Positions 17,763 through 26,279 of a stretch of 41,268 nt of DNA are shown piece by piece. Origin of the DNA: Leptospirales bacterium (GTDB taxonomy: Bacteria; Spirochaetota; Leptospiria; Leptospirales; Leptonemataceae); the NCBI GenBank assembly GCA_019694685.1, contig JAIBBM010000038.1, positions 1 through 41,268 of the forward strand, read 5' to 3'. A program made the translations under genes and the position numbers. The notes beneath the pieces were generated by a model. The model made no database searches. It was given only the letters and a program-made list of their open reading frames with translations, and was not told the DNA's origin. The stretch's first letter is position 1, and every line of letters begins with the position of its first letter.

Positions 17763-17969
17763 TTTTCCCTCCGCAAAGGTCGTATCGGGACGGTGCGCAA
17801 TGATCCGCGAATGGTAGGGACCGGCCCGAGACTGACGCGAACCTCGCGGAGTGTCGATTGTTTTTTCGGGCCCGGCTCTGGCTGCGATCCGTTATGCGAT
17901 CAAGGTGCTCTGAATTGAGATTGACCTCCTTGCCGATTCTTAGAGCCTAATAATCGCGGGGTACGGCGA
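17763..17969. other. Intergenic region, no gene seen
   Basis: This 207-base gap between divergent genes has no convincing reading frame. It contains a small inverted repeat CGCGA-ACC-TCGCG at 17836-17848 and a TTGACC at 17921-17926, without a well-spaced -10 partner. Confidence 0.4.
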
Positions 17970-18608
17970 TTGACAAAATTACTGATCGCAATTGCTGCTG
18001 TTGTGTCATTTTGCGTCACTGGTTGCACAAATTCACCTGGCGGCGGATTGTATTTGGATCCGACGACAGTGAGTGAGCTCCTGGTGGCGAACCTGAGTTC
18101 TCCTGCATCCTACTTTGTCTACACTACGAGTCTTGGCTACACTCCTCTAGTCCTTGGTGGCGTTGCGGGGGCAGATGCGAGGTGCATGAGCGATTCTGCC
18201 TATCCGGGGAGCGGTATTTATAAAGCGTTGATCGTGGACGGTACAACTCGCCGAGCGTGCAGCACCGCAAATTGCGCCGGAGGGTCGGCGGAGCACATGA
18301 ATTGGGTCTTGCGCCCCAGGGCAACTTACAGGCGCTTGGTAAGCCGGCAAACGATTGCGACGACCATGGCGTCGGCGGGAATTTTCGTCTTCCCGCTCAC
18401 AAACTCTCTGGATTCGTCGGGGTTGTATTATGCGGCTGGTTTTGCCAGCACAGCCGATTGGCGAACGGCCGCAAATACGTGTACGGGATGGTCGAGTGCG
18501 GCTGGCCTTGGAGAATTAGGAGACCAAACTCAGGTGAACTCCGCGGCTATCTTCGCGACGAGCGCAGTTTGCACCGCGCCCGAGAATTTAATATGTGTGC
18601 AACAATGA
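17970..18608 (+). CDS. DUF1554 lectin-like lipoprotein
   Basis: From TTG 17970 this gives a 212-residue lipoprotein with lipobox VTGC (Cys19). The mature part is a DUF1554 domain, as in many Leptospira surface lipoproteins. Recognisable blocks are GGVAGADARCMSDS, GIYKALIVDGTTRRACSTANC and the C-terminal NLICVQQ. It has paired cysteines that probably form disulfides. The function is unknown; surface exposure and glycan binding are inferred from the C-lectin-like character. Base and codon use differ somewhat from neighbours, and a degraded SCO gene begins right after its stop, so this gene may have been inserted into older sequence. Confidence 0.88.
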   Translation: MTKLLIAIAAVVSFCVTGCTNSPGGGLYLDPTTVSELLVANLSSPASYFVYTTSLGYTPLVLGGVAGADARCMSDSAYPGSGIYKALIVDGTTRRACSTANCAGGSAEHMNWVLRPRATYRRLVSRQTIATTMASAGIFVFPLTNSLDSSGLYYAAGFASTADWRTAANTCTGWSSAAGLGELGDQTQVNSAAIFATSAVCTAPENLICVQQ

Positions 18609-18637
18609 GCACGGTTTCACAAGCTGTCAATCTTCCT

Positions 18638-18726
18638 AATTCCCCTCTGCCAGACGGCAGCTATTCACACTCTCCATTCTAACGGTCCTGAATCCACGGG
18701 GTCAGGTCAGATTCCACCATGCTCGC
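18638..18726 (+). pseudogene. Remnant of an SCO1/SenC gene, frameshifted
   Basis: Two frames together encode the SCO C-terminal copper loop. SPLPDGSYSHS reads at 18641-18673, then after loss of one base near 18674-18675 ILTVLNPRGQVRF reads from 18676. The intact SCO protein in this window has SPLPDGSFSHSRILTVLSPSGQIKF at the same place, so the match is direct. The N-terminal two thirds, including the CxxxC site, is missing. It lies between the DUF1554 gene and a truncated CopA-type gene. Confidence 0.8.
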
Positions 18727-18735
18727 AAACAGCGA

Positions 18736-19044
18736 CTACAACTTGAGCAACCGCAAACGAAGCGCATTCACGATCACCGACACTGAACTCAAGCTCATTG
18801 CGAGACTCGCGATCATTGGATCGAGAAGAGGCCCTCCGAATAGATAGAGCAGCCCTGCGGCAACCGGGATTCCGAGCGCATTGTAAACAAAAGCGAAAAA
18901 CAAATTCTGCCTGATATTCCTCATTGTTGCTCTGCTCAGTTTGATCGCGCGGACAATTCCCATGAGGTCACCTTTCACAAGAGTCACGCCTGCGCTTTCG
19001 ATGGCTCGAGTGTGTTCTGTGTGATGCGATTTATGTTCCGTCAT
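18736..19044 (-). pseudogene. Internally deleted copper P-type ATPase
   Basis: The 102-residue frame is the C-terminus of a CopA-type copper-exporting ATPase ([47 protein letters not shown]) joined to a short His-rich N-terminus, [13 protein letters not shown]. The actuator, phosphorylation (DKTGT) and nucleotide-binding domains and the CPC membrane helix are absent, so it cannot pump ions. A GGAG ribosome site precedes the ATG, and a stop lies directly upstream in frame, which fits an original gene start fused in frame to its own 3' end by deletion. A two-helix peptide might still be made. Confidence 0.8.
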
Positions 19045-19145
19045 GTCTCACTCCAATCCCAAACCTCACTCCGGCAAATGAGATTCAATCGAATCACATT
19101 CCTTCCCAGCTGGCAACCTCTATGGAGGCTTTTTCTTCAATGAAT

Positions 19146-19172
19146 GCCAGATGGACAGATTGTCCATCTGGC
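19146..19172 (-). terminator. Perfect 12-bp hairpin
   Basis: GCCAGATGGACA / TGTCCATCTGGC with a 3-base loop lies 6 bases beyond the stop of the small secreted-protein gene. No T-run follows on the minus strand, so termination strength is uncertain. It separates that gene from the CopA remnant. Confidence 0.5.
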
Positions 19173-19178
19173 TTCGCT

Positions 19179-19511
19179 TCATTCCGTCTGAATCAAGTAC
19201 GAATCGCCGGTTAGTCCCCAGATCACGCTGGCTCTGACCGTGTGCGGATCCACAATTTCCACTACGCGCACTCGTCCGAGTTTGCTATAACGGTGGCGCA
19301 TACCCCTGAGAGCGGGATTCGCATCCAGAATAATCCGAAACACATCAAATTCATCTCCTACGCGCGGTTGAATTTGTGAAACATTTGCGATGTGAACATC
19401 CGATCGCGAATCCAGGACTTCGCTTCCTCGAAGCCATCCTCTGCCTTCCGCCGCCAGTGAGCCCACTGCGGCAAACGATAGTGCAATCAATACTATATAA
19501 CTTTTTAACAT
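19179..19511 (-). CDS. Small secreted protein, unknown function
   Basis: From ATG 19509-19511, with GGAGGG 5 bases upstream, this is a 110-residue protein with a clear signal peptide (MLKSYIVLIALSFAAVGSLAA, cleaved near LAA-EG). The mature part is mixed beta-strand in look, with RVGDEFDVFRI and GRVRVVEIVDPHTVRASVIWG, a pattern seen in small periplasmic beta-barrel domains. No family is recognised. It lies between a His-rich membrane protein and a CopA remnant on the same strand. Confidence 0.65.
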   Translation of the reverse strand: MLKSYIVLIALSFAAVGSLAAEGRGWLRGSEVLDSRSDVHIANVSQIQPRVGDEFDVFRIILDANPALRGMRHRYSKLGRVRVVEIVDPHTVRASVIWGLTGDSYLIQTE

Positions 19512-19558
19512 AATTCCCTCCATTTTCATTCGGCCAACAGAATGGGCCGAAAACCAGA

Positions 19559-19954
19559 TCAGGTGAGGGAGATGGGAGGTGCGCGCTGGCCTGCGATTCT
19601 GCGCGGAGGTGATGGTAAAAACAATGTTCCATCACGAATGGACCTGACAGAAACCGATCTTACAACGGCCGGTTGCGCGATGGCATGCGAAGAAAACATG
19701 GCCAGGAAAAGAACAAAGAACAGCAAAGAATGCGCGACTTCCAGAGGCAGGCTTTTGTTGAAAACAAGCTTCAAAGGTAGCGATGGGATTTCATTCTGCG
19801 GAATCGTTTTGTCAGAATGATTGTGACTGGTAGACCGGCTATGGCTATGCACGATCCCGTTGTCGTGAACATGCACGCCCAGCAGGGGGCTCAGCAAAAC
19901 AAAGAACAATGCTGCGACCAGCAGTTCGCCAGATATTTTGCTCCAGAGTCTCAT
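19559..19954 (-). CDS. Small His-rich membrane protein
   Basis: This frame gives about 131 residues from ATG 19952-19954; an in-frame ATG 24 bases upstream is an alternative. An N-terminal helix (LLVAALFFVLLSPLLG) is followed by a histidine-rich exposed stretch, HVHDNGIVHSHSRSTSHNH, a second hydrophobic helix (SLLFFVLFLAMFSSHA) and a basic tail. The histidines suggest metal binding. Small proteins like this occur near metal-efflux genes, and remnants of copper genes lie 0.5-1 kb away, but no family is assigned. Confidence 0.55.
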   Translation of the reverse strand: MRLWSKISGELLVAALFFVLLSPLLGVHVHDNGIVHSHSRSTSHNHSDKTIPQNEIPSLPLKLVFNKSLPLEVAHSLLFFVLFLAMFSSHAIAQPAVVRSVSVRSIRDGTLFLPSPPRRIAGQRAPPISLT

Positions 19955-20002
19955 CCTACCTATACTTACGGATACCATACAAATTCTGGCCATTAAAATC
20001 TA

Positions 20003-20019
20003 TTTCGCGCAACGCGAAA
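20003..20019. promoter_or_regulatory. Perfect 7-bp inverted repeat upstream of the ABC exporter
   Basis: TTTCGCG-CAA-CGCGAAA sits 59 bases before the ATPase start, between divergent genes. It could be an operator or a small hairpin in the leader. No regulator gene is adjacent. Confidence 0.3.
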
Positions 20020-20077
20020 CCGTCCTGCATCCGCAGCAAATCACTTGAAACGAGCACGCGCGGATGCGAGATGGGGC

Positions 20078-20788
20078 ATGAGCAGCCAGTCGGTCCTCAC
20101 AGCGCGCAATCTCATGCGAATCTATGAGATGGGAGAAGTGCAGGTACGCGCACTCGACGGTGTGGATCTGGATTTGTTTCGCGGAGAATTCCTGGTACTT
20201 CTGGGCCCGTCTGGAAGCGGCAAATCAACGTTACTCAATTTGCTCGGCGGACTGGATGTTCCCACGTCTGGAGAACTCACGTATCGCGAACACGATCTAA
20301 AGCATGCGGGAGAAGCAGAGCTCACGCGATACAGACGGGAACACGTTGGTTTCGTTTTTCAGTTCTACAACCTGATCCCAAGCCTTACCGCAAAGGAAAA
20401 CGTGGAACTTGTAACTCAAATTGCGATCAATCCAATCACTGCAGAACGCGCGCTCGAACTGGTGGATCTTTCCGCCCGCGCAGACCACTTCCCTTCTCAA
20501 ATGTCAGGCGGGGAACAACAAAGGGTGGCTATCGCGCGAGCCATTGCAAAAAGACCAGACTTGCTTCTGTGTGATGAACCTACAGGCGCGCTCGATATTA
20601 AGACAGGGCAAATCGTTCTAGAAGCCATTCGTCGCGTAAACGAAGAGATTGGCTCCTCCACTGTGGTCATCACTCACAACGCCTCCATTGCAGGAATGGC
20701 AGACAGGGTAATTCAGCTGGCCGACGGAAAAGTTGCCTCCGAAACTCGAAACAAGAAAAAACTTAAACCATCCGAGATTCACTGGTGA
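20078..20788 (+). CDS. ABC exporter ATPase (MacB/DevA type)
   Basis: This ATPase of about 236 residues has Walker [11 protein letters not shown]-loop VGFVFQFYN, signature [14 protein letters not shown], Walker [13 protein letters not shown] and the H-loop TVVITHN. The start is set at ATG 20078 (MSSQSVL), since the upstream TTG at 20045 adds only basic residues unlike the family. Its stop overlaps the GTG of the permease by 4 bases. With the following permease and adaptor it forms a three-component export machine. Confidence 0.9.
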   Translation: MSSQSVLTARNLMRIYEMGEVQVRALDGVDLDLFRGEFLVLLGPSGSGKSTLLNLLGGLDVPTSGELTYREHDLKHAGEAELTRYRREHVGFVFQFYNLIPSLTAKENVELVTQIAINPITAERALELVDLSARADHFPSQMSGGEQQRVAIARAIAKRPDLLLCDEPTGALDIKTGQIVLEAIRRVNEEIGSSTVVITHNASIAGMADRVIQLADGKVASETRNKKKLKPSEIHW

Positions 20789-23133
20789 GCCCTCTCAATC
20801 TCAAAGCGATCAGGGAAATCAAAGGCCTCAAAAGCCAGACGATCACAACGGCCCTGGTAGCGTTATGCGGCATTGCAGTCCAGATTGGCTACGTAAGCGC
20901 GTACGTTTCTCTTAACAGCGCAAAAGAGCGATTCTACACAAATTCTCGTTTCGCGGACATTTTTGCGACCGTAAAAAGAGCTCCGGAGTCTGTACTCACT
21001 ACCATCCGAAATATTCCGGGCATCCAACAGGCGGAAACTGGAATTCTATACGAAGCGAGCCTGCGAGTTGCTGGTCTGGAGGAAGGTGCGTCGGCGCGAA
21101 TTGTTTCGATTGGTCGTCACGATGTTCTGAATAAGATCCGTGTGAGCGAAGGAAGACTGCCGGAAGTGGGAAGTGCCACAGAGGCTTGCGTGAGTGAGGG
21201 TTTCGCACATGCAAATCATCTGGGCCCTGGCTCAACTGTAGAGGCCCTCATCAACGGCAAATCGAGGCAGGTCCACATTGTGTGCATTGCTCTGTCACCG
21301 GAATATATTTACGCGATTCGAGCTGGCAGCTTCATGCCCGATGACAAGCACTACGGCATCTTCTGGATGACGCGCGAAGCACTCACGGACATTGCAGGGT
21401 TCGGCGGTTCATTCAACGCACTGGCCATAGCTCTGAGTCCTGGAACAAAGCCGCCTGACGTTCTAAAATCTGTAGATAGAATTCTAGATCCCTATGGAAA
21501 TCCGGGAGCGTATGCCCGAGACAAACAACTATCTAACGTTTTTCTAAACAACGAACTCTACCAGCTGCAGGTTATGGGCTACAGCATTCCAATCATCTTT
21601 CTGGGAGTGGCGGCATTCTTACTCCACATTGTGATTGGAAGATTGATCAACCGACAAAGGGAACAAATTGCGACTCTAAAAGCAGTGGGATATTCAAATC
21701 TTCAGGTAGGTCTACACTATTTGTCCATAGTCACATTTATGACGTTAAGCGGCGCTCTTCCTGCCATTCTCCCGGGTATCTGGCTGGGGCAATGGACCAC
21801 GGAAATGTACAAAGACTACATGAAGCTCCCGGATTTTCATTTTGTATTTGATCCAATGGTTCCACTGTGGGGAATTCTTTTCGCGATTGTTGCTTCCTTC
21901 CTGGGTGCGCTCTCCAGCCTGAAGGCTGTGATGAAACTCAACCCGGCAGAAGCAATGCGACCTCCAGCTCCACCACGCTATGAAAAGACTTTCATCGAAA
22001 AGGCGGCAAGGCTGACTCCCTTTACCCTCATGGGATTCAGACACGTGGCCCTCAAGCCCTTTCAGAGCATTCTTTCTGTCGCCGGATTGAGCATGGCCGG
22101 TGCCATCATAGTCATGGGTTTCATCTGGACGGACATGGTCCAATTTCTACTCACGGTGCAATTCAACAGCATCCAGCGCGAGGATGTCATGGTGAACTTC
22201 CAGGGACCAAGGCCGACTAACGTTCTTGGAGAAATGCGCGTCATACCGGGTGTTATCTATGTAGAGGGTTACAGAATTGCGCCCATTCGTCTGCACGCAG
22301 GACATCGAACCAAAGAAATGGCACTCACAGGTCTTCCTGAGGGTGCCAGGCTTCGCAGAATCCTAAAGAAAGACTTTCGACCCAATCCGATTCCCGCCTC
22401 AGGCATATTACTCAACGAATCTCTGGCAAAAACGCTTTCTTTACACCCCGGAGACATTGTAACGCTGGAACTCCTGGAAGGCGATCGCCGACAGGTATCC
22501 GTTCCAATCGCCGGGTTGGCGGAAGAGCTGCTCGGATCAGGTGCCTATATGGAGATCTCCAAAATGAACGCACTTCTCCGCGAGGGCCCTGTGATTTCTA
22601 CTGCAGCTCTTTCTGTGGATCTGAGTTTGCTCGAATCAGTACAGAGGGAGCTCAGATCCATGCCATACATTCTTTCTGTGGATTCTAAACTATTCGTAAT
22701 ACGTATGTTCCACAGTCTCTATGCTGACATGCTTCTGGTCATGGCTTTGATGCTGATTGGTTTTGCGAGTGTCATTGCGATCGGAGTAGTCTACAATACT
22801 GTGATGGTGGCTCTCGCGGAGAGATCCTGGGAACTGGCCAGCCTTCGCGTACTCGGATTTACGCAAGGAGAAGTATTCCAGATGCTCCTCGTAGAGCTGA
22901 CTCTTCAGATCATCGTTGCCATTCCATTCGGAGTGCTGTTGGGTTACCACATGAACTCCGCGATGCTAGCAGGCCTTCCAGAAGATCAATATCACTTCTC
23001 GATCATTCTTCAACCGTATGCTGTTGCAAGCTGCGCCGGTATTCTGATTGCATCTGCGGCAGTATCCTCTTTTCTCGTCTGGCAAAGAATCAAAAAGCTG
23101 GACCTGGTTTCCGTTCTAAAAGTGCGCGAGTAA
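20785..23133 (+). CDS. ABC exporter permease, FtsX type (DevC-like)
   Basis: This 782-residue permease has an N-terminal helix, a periplasmic domain, then an FtsX core with [14 protein letters not shown] near 290-305. A second periplasmic/FtsX copy follows, with [18 protein letters not shown] near the C-terminus. It begins with GTG overlapping the ATPase stop, and the adaptor gene starts directly after its TAA. Because of the neighbouring membrane-fusion protein it is probably an exporter moving a substrate across the periplasm or outer membrane. Substrate is unknown; lipids, peptides or drugs are all possible. Confidence 0.9.
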   Translation: MSPLNLKAIREIKGLKSQTITTALVALCGIAVQIGYVSAYVSLNSAKERFYTNSRFADIFATVKRAPESVLTTIRNIPGIQQAETGILYEASLRVAGLEEGASARIVSIGRHDVLNKIRVSEGRLPEVGSATEACVSEGFAHANHLGPGSTVEALINGKSRQVHIVCIALSPEYIYAIRAGSFMPDDKHYGIFWMTREALTDIAGFGGSFNALAIALSPGTKPPDVLKSVDRILDPYGNPGAYARDKQLSNVFLNNELYQLQVMGYSIPIIFLGVAAFLLHIVIGRLINRQREQIATLKAVGYSNLQVGLHYLSIVTFMTLSGALPAILPGIWLGQWTTEMYKDYMKLPDFHFVFDPMVPLWGILFAIVASFLGALSSLKAVMKLNPAEAMRPPAPPRYEKTFIEKAARLTPFTLMGFRHVALKPFQSILSVAGLSMAGAIIVMGFIWTDMVQFLLTVQFNSIQREDVMVNFQGPRPTNVLGEMRVIPGVIYVEGYRIAPIRLHAGHRTKEMALTGLPEGARLRRILKKDFRPNPIPASGILLNESLAKTLSLHPGDIVTLELLEGDRRQVSVPIAGLAEELLGSGAYMEISKMNALLREGPVISTAALSVDLSLLESVQRELRSMPYILSVDSKLFVIRMFHSLYADMLLVMALMLIGFASVIAIGVVYNTVMVALAERSWELASLRVLGFTQGEVFQMLLVELTLQIIVAIPFGVLLGYHMNSAMLAGLPEDQYHFSIILQPYAVASCAGILIASAAVSSFLVWQRIKKLDLVSVLKVRE

Positions 23134-24045
23134 GTGATCATGGACATTCAATTCAAAAACATCCCGGGCCTGCTGGCCGATTCCATCAAGAAGAAGCCAG
23201 TGTGGTGGATTCTCGGGACAGCTACTGCAATCGTCGTGGTGCTCGCACTGCGACCCCGACCACAACCTGTCGAAACAGCAACTGTTCGTCGTATGACGTT
23301 CGAAGACACAATCACAGAAGATGGCGTTACGCGTGTAAAAGAAAAGTTCATCATCCTTTCGCCTTATAGCGGAAACCTTGTGCGCCTTTCGCGACACGCA
23401 GGAGATTCAGTGAAAAAAGGGGAGCCTGTAGCGTTCGTATTCTGGGATCGCGAAACGGCCGTTCCATCGCCTGCAAACGGCTCCATATTGAAAGTATTTC
23501 GCGAGGACGCAGGCCCAATCGAAATCGGAGCTCCCATCGTAGAGGTGGGTGATCCATCTTCACTTGAAATCGTTCTGGAAATGCTGACTGCAGACGCGGT
23601 GAAAGTGGCTCCCGGAAATCCAATTCGCATTCGAGGATGGGGTGGTGCGGATCCCCTGGCAGCGAAAGTGAGAATTGTAGAACCGCAAGCAATCATGAAG
23701 ATATCCGGCCTGGGAGTGGAAGAAAGACGCGTGCGCGTACTTGCAGACATCATCTCACCTCGCGAAAAATGGAAAACGCTTGGAGACAATTTCAGACTGG
23801 AATGCGAAGTCATCCACTACAGACAGGATGGAGCGCTCGTCATTCACAGCGGCGCGTTGTTTAGAGATCAGGAAGGATGGTCTGTATTTCGCGTAGAAAA
23901 AGGAAAGGCGCACAAAACAAAGGTGCAGGTGGAACGTCGCGGGAGCACCCAGTCCATGATCAAGTCCGGTCTGGCAGAGGGAGATGAAGTCATTGTTTAC
24001 CCCGGAGAGCAAATCAAAGAAGGCGTGAGAATCTCCGAACTGTAA
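23134..24045 (+). CDS. Periplasmic adaptor (HlyD/RND-type membrane fusion protein)
   Basis: This 303-residue adaptor has one N-terminal helix (PVWWILGTATAIVVVLAL), then a lipoyl-like hairpin half around SPYSGNLVRLSRHAGDSVKKGEPV and a second half around PANGSILKVFREDAGPIEIG, followed by beta-barrel and membrane-proximal domains. The usual coiled-coil hairpin between lipoyl halves is nearly absent, since only about 20 residues separate them. That is short for a protein that should reach an outer-membrane channel. GTG 23134 and ATG 23140 are both possible starts. It ends directly against the convergent gene. Confidence 0.87.
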   Translation: MIMDIQFKNIPGLLADSIKKKPVWWILGTATAIVVVLALRPRPQPVETATVRRMTFEDTITEDGVTRVKEKFIILSPYSGNLVRLSRHAGDSVKKGEPVAFVFWDRETAVPSPANGSILKVFREDAGPIEIGAPIVEVGDPSSLEIVLEMLTADAVKVAPGNPIRIRGWGGADPLAAKVRIVEPQAIMKISGLGVEERRVRVLADIISPREKWKTLGDNFRLECEVIHYRQDGALVIHSGALFRDQEGWSVFRVEKGKAHKTKVQVERRGSTQSMIKSGLAEGDEVIVYPGEQIKEGVRISEL

Positions 24046-25077
24046 TCAGGTCTGCAATTCAGCCGGGCGATCCGGATGACGAATTGCCTCGTGAAACTTT
24101 TCTAATGGTACGGTCTTTCCCCACAAAACTGCTGTTCTGCGAGACGAAGGACCCAGAACGACGGGTGCTTTTCCCTTCAAGCAGACTGTGATGGCCCCCT
24201 TGAAGTCAGAAGTCATGGACTCTACCGTCATCTTCTTACTACCCGGCGATTTATTGGAGTGCTCCACCATAAACCGCATATGGTCCATGAACCTGGGAAT
24301 GGCGAATAACGTTTCAGAATCCAGTGCGTAAAAATCCGCGACAAAGCGATATCCCGCTTCCACGGCCGCGCGATTTTCTTCGGACGGGACCAGCAGGTAG
24401 CTGGAAATGGCGGATCCGAGGATGTCAAATGCATCATTTACAAGAGTTCTATCCAGACGAAGCTCCAGCTGATTGAGTTCAAACAGGCGCATGGATTCAT
24501 ATTCGATTTCAATGGCACTCGTGGCCTTTTGTGCGGCCGCCAGGACAAACTCATTGTGTGCGGCCATAGTAGGCTGAGCCACAGACTCAGCCTGAGCCGT
24601 GAGACCGGAGTATTCTTCTATCATCTGTACTGTAGCCATCTTCGCAAACAAGCCTTCCGCCGCCATCTTCGCGACGAATTCACCCGCATGTGCAGACTCT
24701 TTTTCAAGCGCAAAGATACGTTCATACACTTCGCGCGTCCGGGGCAACTTTGCAATGTTCGCAATGCTTTCAAAAGCGCGGTGGTATCCAAGTGCTGCCT
24801 GCGCGGCAGACGGAATCGACGGAGCGGCCCCCGGCGCAGGACGAGAAGCTTTTGTAGCCAGCTCCATCATCTTCGCTGAGAATTCAGCGGAAAGCGGCTG
24901 AAAGGAAGGATCTGCCATAAACTCGTAGATGGCCGCATAACGTCCACCCAGGGTCCTTAGTTTTTCTAGCACTGCCAGGCATGCGGTCACAGCCGGGTCA
25001 TCTTTGCCCAGCTTCTGGACGTAGGTGGCGATCATGTCCGCCTGACCCTTCAGGTATTGCTCTATATCTGCATTCAC
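24046..25077 (-). CDS. Uncharacterised alpha-helical protein
   Basis: I do not recognise this family. From GTG 25077, which overlaps the upstream stop (GTGA) with GGAG 8 bases before it, the protein has 343 residues, with no signal or membrane helix. The body is mostly amphipathic helix rich in Ala, Glu and Met, with an Ala/Pro linker (SRPAPGAAPSIPSAAQAA) near 85-100 and a basic, more beta-like C-terminus. It is third in an RDD/helical/helical unit, so a cytosolic partner of the membrane protein is possible. Confidence 0.7.
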   Translation of the reverse strand: MNADIEQYLKGQADMIATYVQKLGKDDPAVTACLAVLEKLRTLGGRYAAIYEFMADPSFQPLSAEFSAKMMELATKASRPAPGAAPSIPSAAQAALGYHRAFESIANIAKLPRTREVYERIFALEKESAHAGEFVAKMAAEGLFAKMATVQMIEEYSGLTAQAESVAQPTMAAHNEFVLAAAQKATSAIEIEYESMRLFELNQLELRLDRTLVNDAFDILGSAISSYLLVPSEENRAAVEAGYRFVADFYALDSETLFAIPRFMDHMRFMVEHSNKSPGSKKMTVESMTSDFKGAITVCLKGKAPVVLGPSSRRTAVLWGKTVPLEKFHEAIRHPDRPAELQT

Positions 25078-25676
25078 GCCTTGCACTCCGCAAAAGTTTG
25101 CTCCAGCATGGACAGTTGTTCTTCTGTGTAGTAGATCATGGCACGATATGGTAAGTGAGATCGCAATTTTGAAAAACTGAAATCCGGATCGAGCGATCTC
25201 ATTTCCTGAAACGCAGATCTTGCCTGTGCCCGGCGGCCAGGTTTATTTTTCTCGGATTCCGCGCGAATCAAAACAAGAAAGCCCAGGAATGCGGTCAGTG
25301 CGTCCCTCCGCGCGATTTCAGATGCGCCGGCCTTGCGCGCGGCTTCCTGCACTTCTGCAGACAGGGATGCCAGCTCCGGATAGGAACGAGTTGCTTTCAC
25401 ACGTTCTGCCATCTTCGCGTGGACCGCTGCAGCCTCTGCGTGCCCTATCTTTTCTGCCAGTTTGCGAAGATTGAGCTGTCTATCGATGGTCTCCGATTTC
25501 CACACGTCGAACATATCTCCGACTGAAGAGGCGTACTGGTCCGGTGTATCACTTAATATTTTTAAGTATCTACTGTAAACAGAGTTGATCGTTTGATGAA
25601 GATCCGGTCTATGCTGGCCTTCGCGCAAACGGCCTTCGAGATACTGACGTGCGAACGCGAGATCCTGAGAGCTCAT
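25074..25676 (-). CDS. Uncharacterised alpha-helical protein
   Basis: This 200-residue cytosolic-looking protein is almost entirely helical, with heptad-like stretches such as LRKLAEKIGHAEAAAVHAKMAERVKA and LASLSAEVQEAARKAG. No known domain is recognised. An AGGTGA ribosome site lies inside the end of the RDD gene, only 3 bases separate the genes, and its own stop overlaps the next start. The three genes are therefore one translationally coupled unit. Confidence 0.72.
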   Translation of the reverse strand: MSSQDLAFARQYLEGRLREGQHRPDLHQTINSVYSRYLKILSDTPDQYASSVGDMFDVWKSETIDRQLNLRKLAEKIGHAEAAAVHAKMAERVKATRSYPELASLSAEVQEAARKAGASEIARRDALTAFLGFLVLIRAESEKNKPGRRAQARSAFQEMRSLDPDFSFSKLRSHLPYRAMIYYTEEQLSMLEQTFAECKA

Positions 25677-25679
25677 GAA

Positions 25680-26210
25680 TCACCTGATTCGAACAACCTT
25701 CGTATCTGCAATCATATCATGAATGCACTGCCTGGAATCCTGAAAAATCATCAAAGAATCCACGAGCGCAAACATAGAACCGAGTCCAGGAACCACGTTA
25801 ATAATCGCGGGGACGCCTATGCGGAGAAAAAAGATCCGCGCGAAGCTGGCCTTTTCCCCGCTCACTCGAACAATGCGAATCCCAAGTGCAACCTTGCCGA
25901 TGGACTGTCCCCGCGCCGCCAGTAAGTACAAATTGATCGCGATGATGACGAGAGCCCCGAACATACCGCCAAAGATTCCAAGCGCCATTTTCTCTTGTGG
26001 AAGAAAAGAGGACCCTGCCATGGCCACACCGAAAGCCCCGAGAAACACAATCATGTCGATGATGTGCGCAATGAGGCGCATTCCAGGATCTGCAAGTGTC
26101 CCGGAGGAATATGGCTCCTCCACGGGAAGCGACGCTACTGCAGGTGCCTCATATGGATTTTGACTGATGACGGTAGGGTCCTGTTGCATGGGTGAAGTTC
26201 GAATGGCCAA
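25680..26210 (-). CDS. RDD-family membrane protein
   Basis: This 176-residue protein has a polar N-terminal region of about 45 residues with NPYEAPAVAS, then the RDD domain: MRLIAHIIDMIVFLGAFGVAM, a second helix GMFGALVIIAINLYLL, the RGQSIGKVALGIRIVR motif and a final IFFLRIGVPAIINVVPGLGSMFALVD segment. RDD proteins are small membrane proteins of unclear role, some proposed as transporters. The start is TTG 26210 or ATG 26189; neither has a good ribosome site. It is divergent from the seven-helix regulator gene, so one may control the other. Confidence 0.85.
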   Translation of the reverse strand: MAIRTSPMQQDPTVISQNPYEAPAVASLPVEEPYSSGTLADPGMRLIAHIIDMIVFLGAFGVAMAGSSFLPQEKMALGIFGGMFGALVIIAINLYLLAARGQSIGKVALGIRIVRVSGEKASFARIFFLRIGVPAIINVVPGLGSMFALVDSLMIFQDSRQCIHDMIADTKVVRIR

Positions 26211-26279
26211 TCTTTGCTGTCAAGGAATGAGCAGCCATGATTATTGATTGAAATATACTGCTTTCCTCCGTCTATTTGC

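Noticed and set aside
17836..17848. CGCGA-ACC-TCGCG repeat as an operator
   Set aside because: The arms are short and the CGCGA word is very common in this DNA, so it is not distinguishable from chance.
18257..18682. Open frame of 141 residues overlapping the DUF1554 gene
   Set aside because: It is an alternative frame of the DUF1554 gene; only its last part is informative, because it reads into the SCO remnant.
18691..18720. Possible REP/RAYT-type repeat (GGGGTCAGGTC motif)
   Set aside because: The motif is explained as coding sequence of the SCO remnant (PRGQVRF), and no partner repeat or transposase was found nearby.
19542..19820. Plus-strand frame opposite the His-rich membrane protein
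   Set aside because: The minus-strand frame has two clear hydrophobic helices and a His-rich segment, whereas this frame has no such structure.
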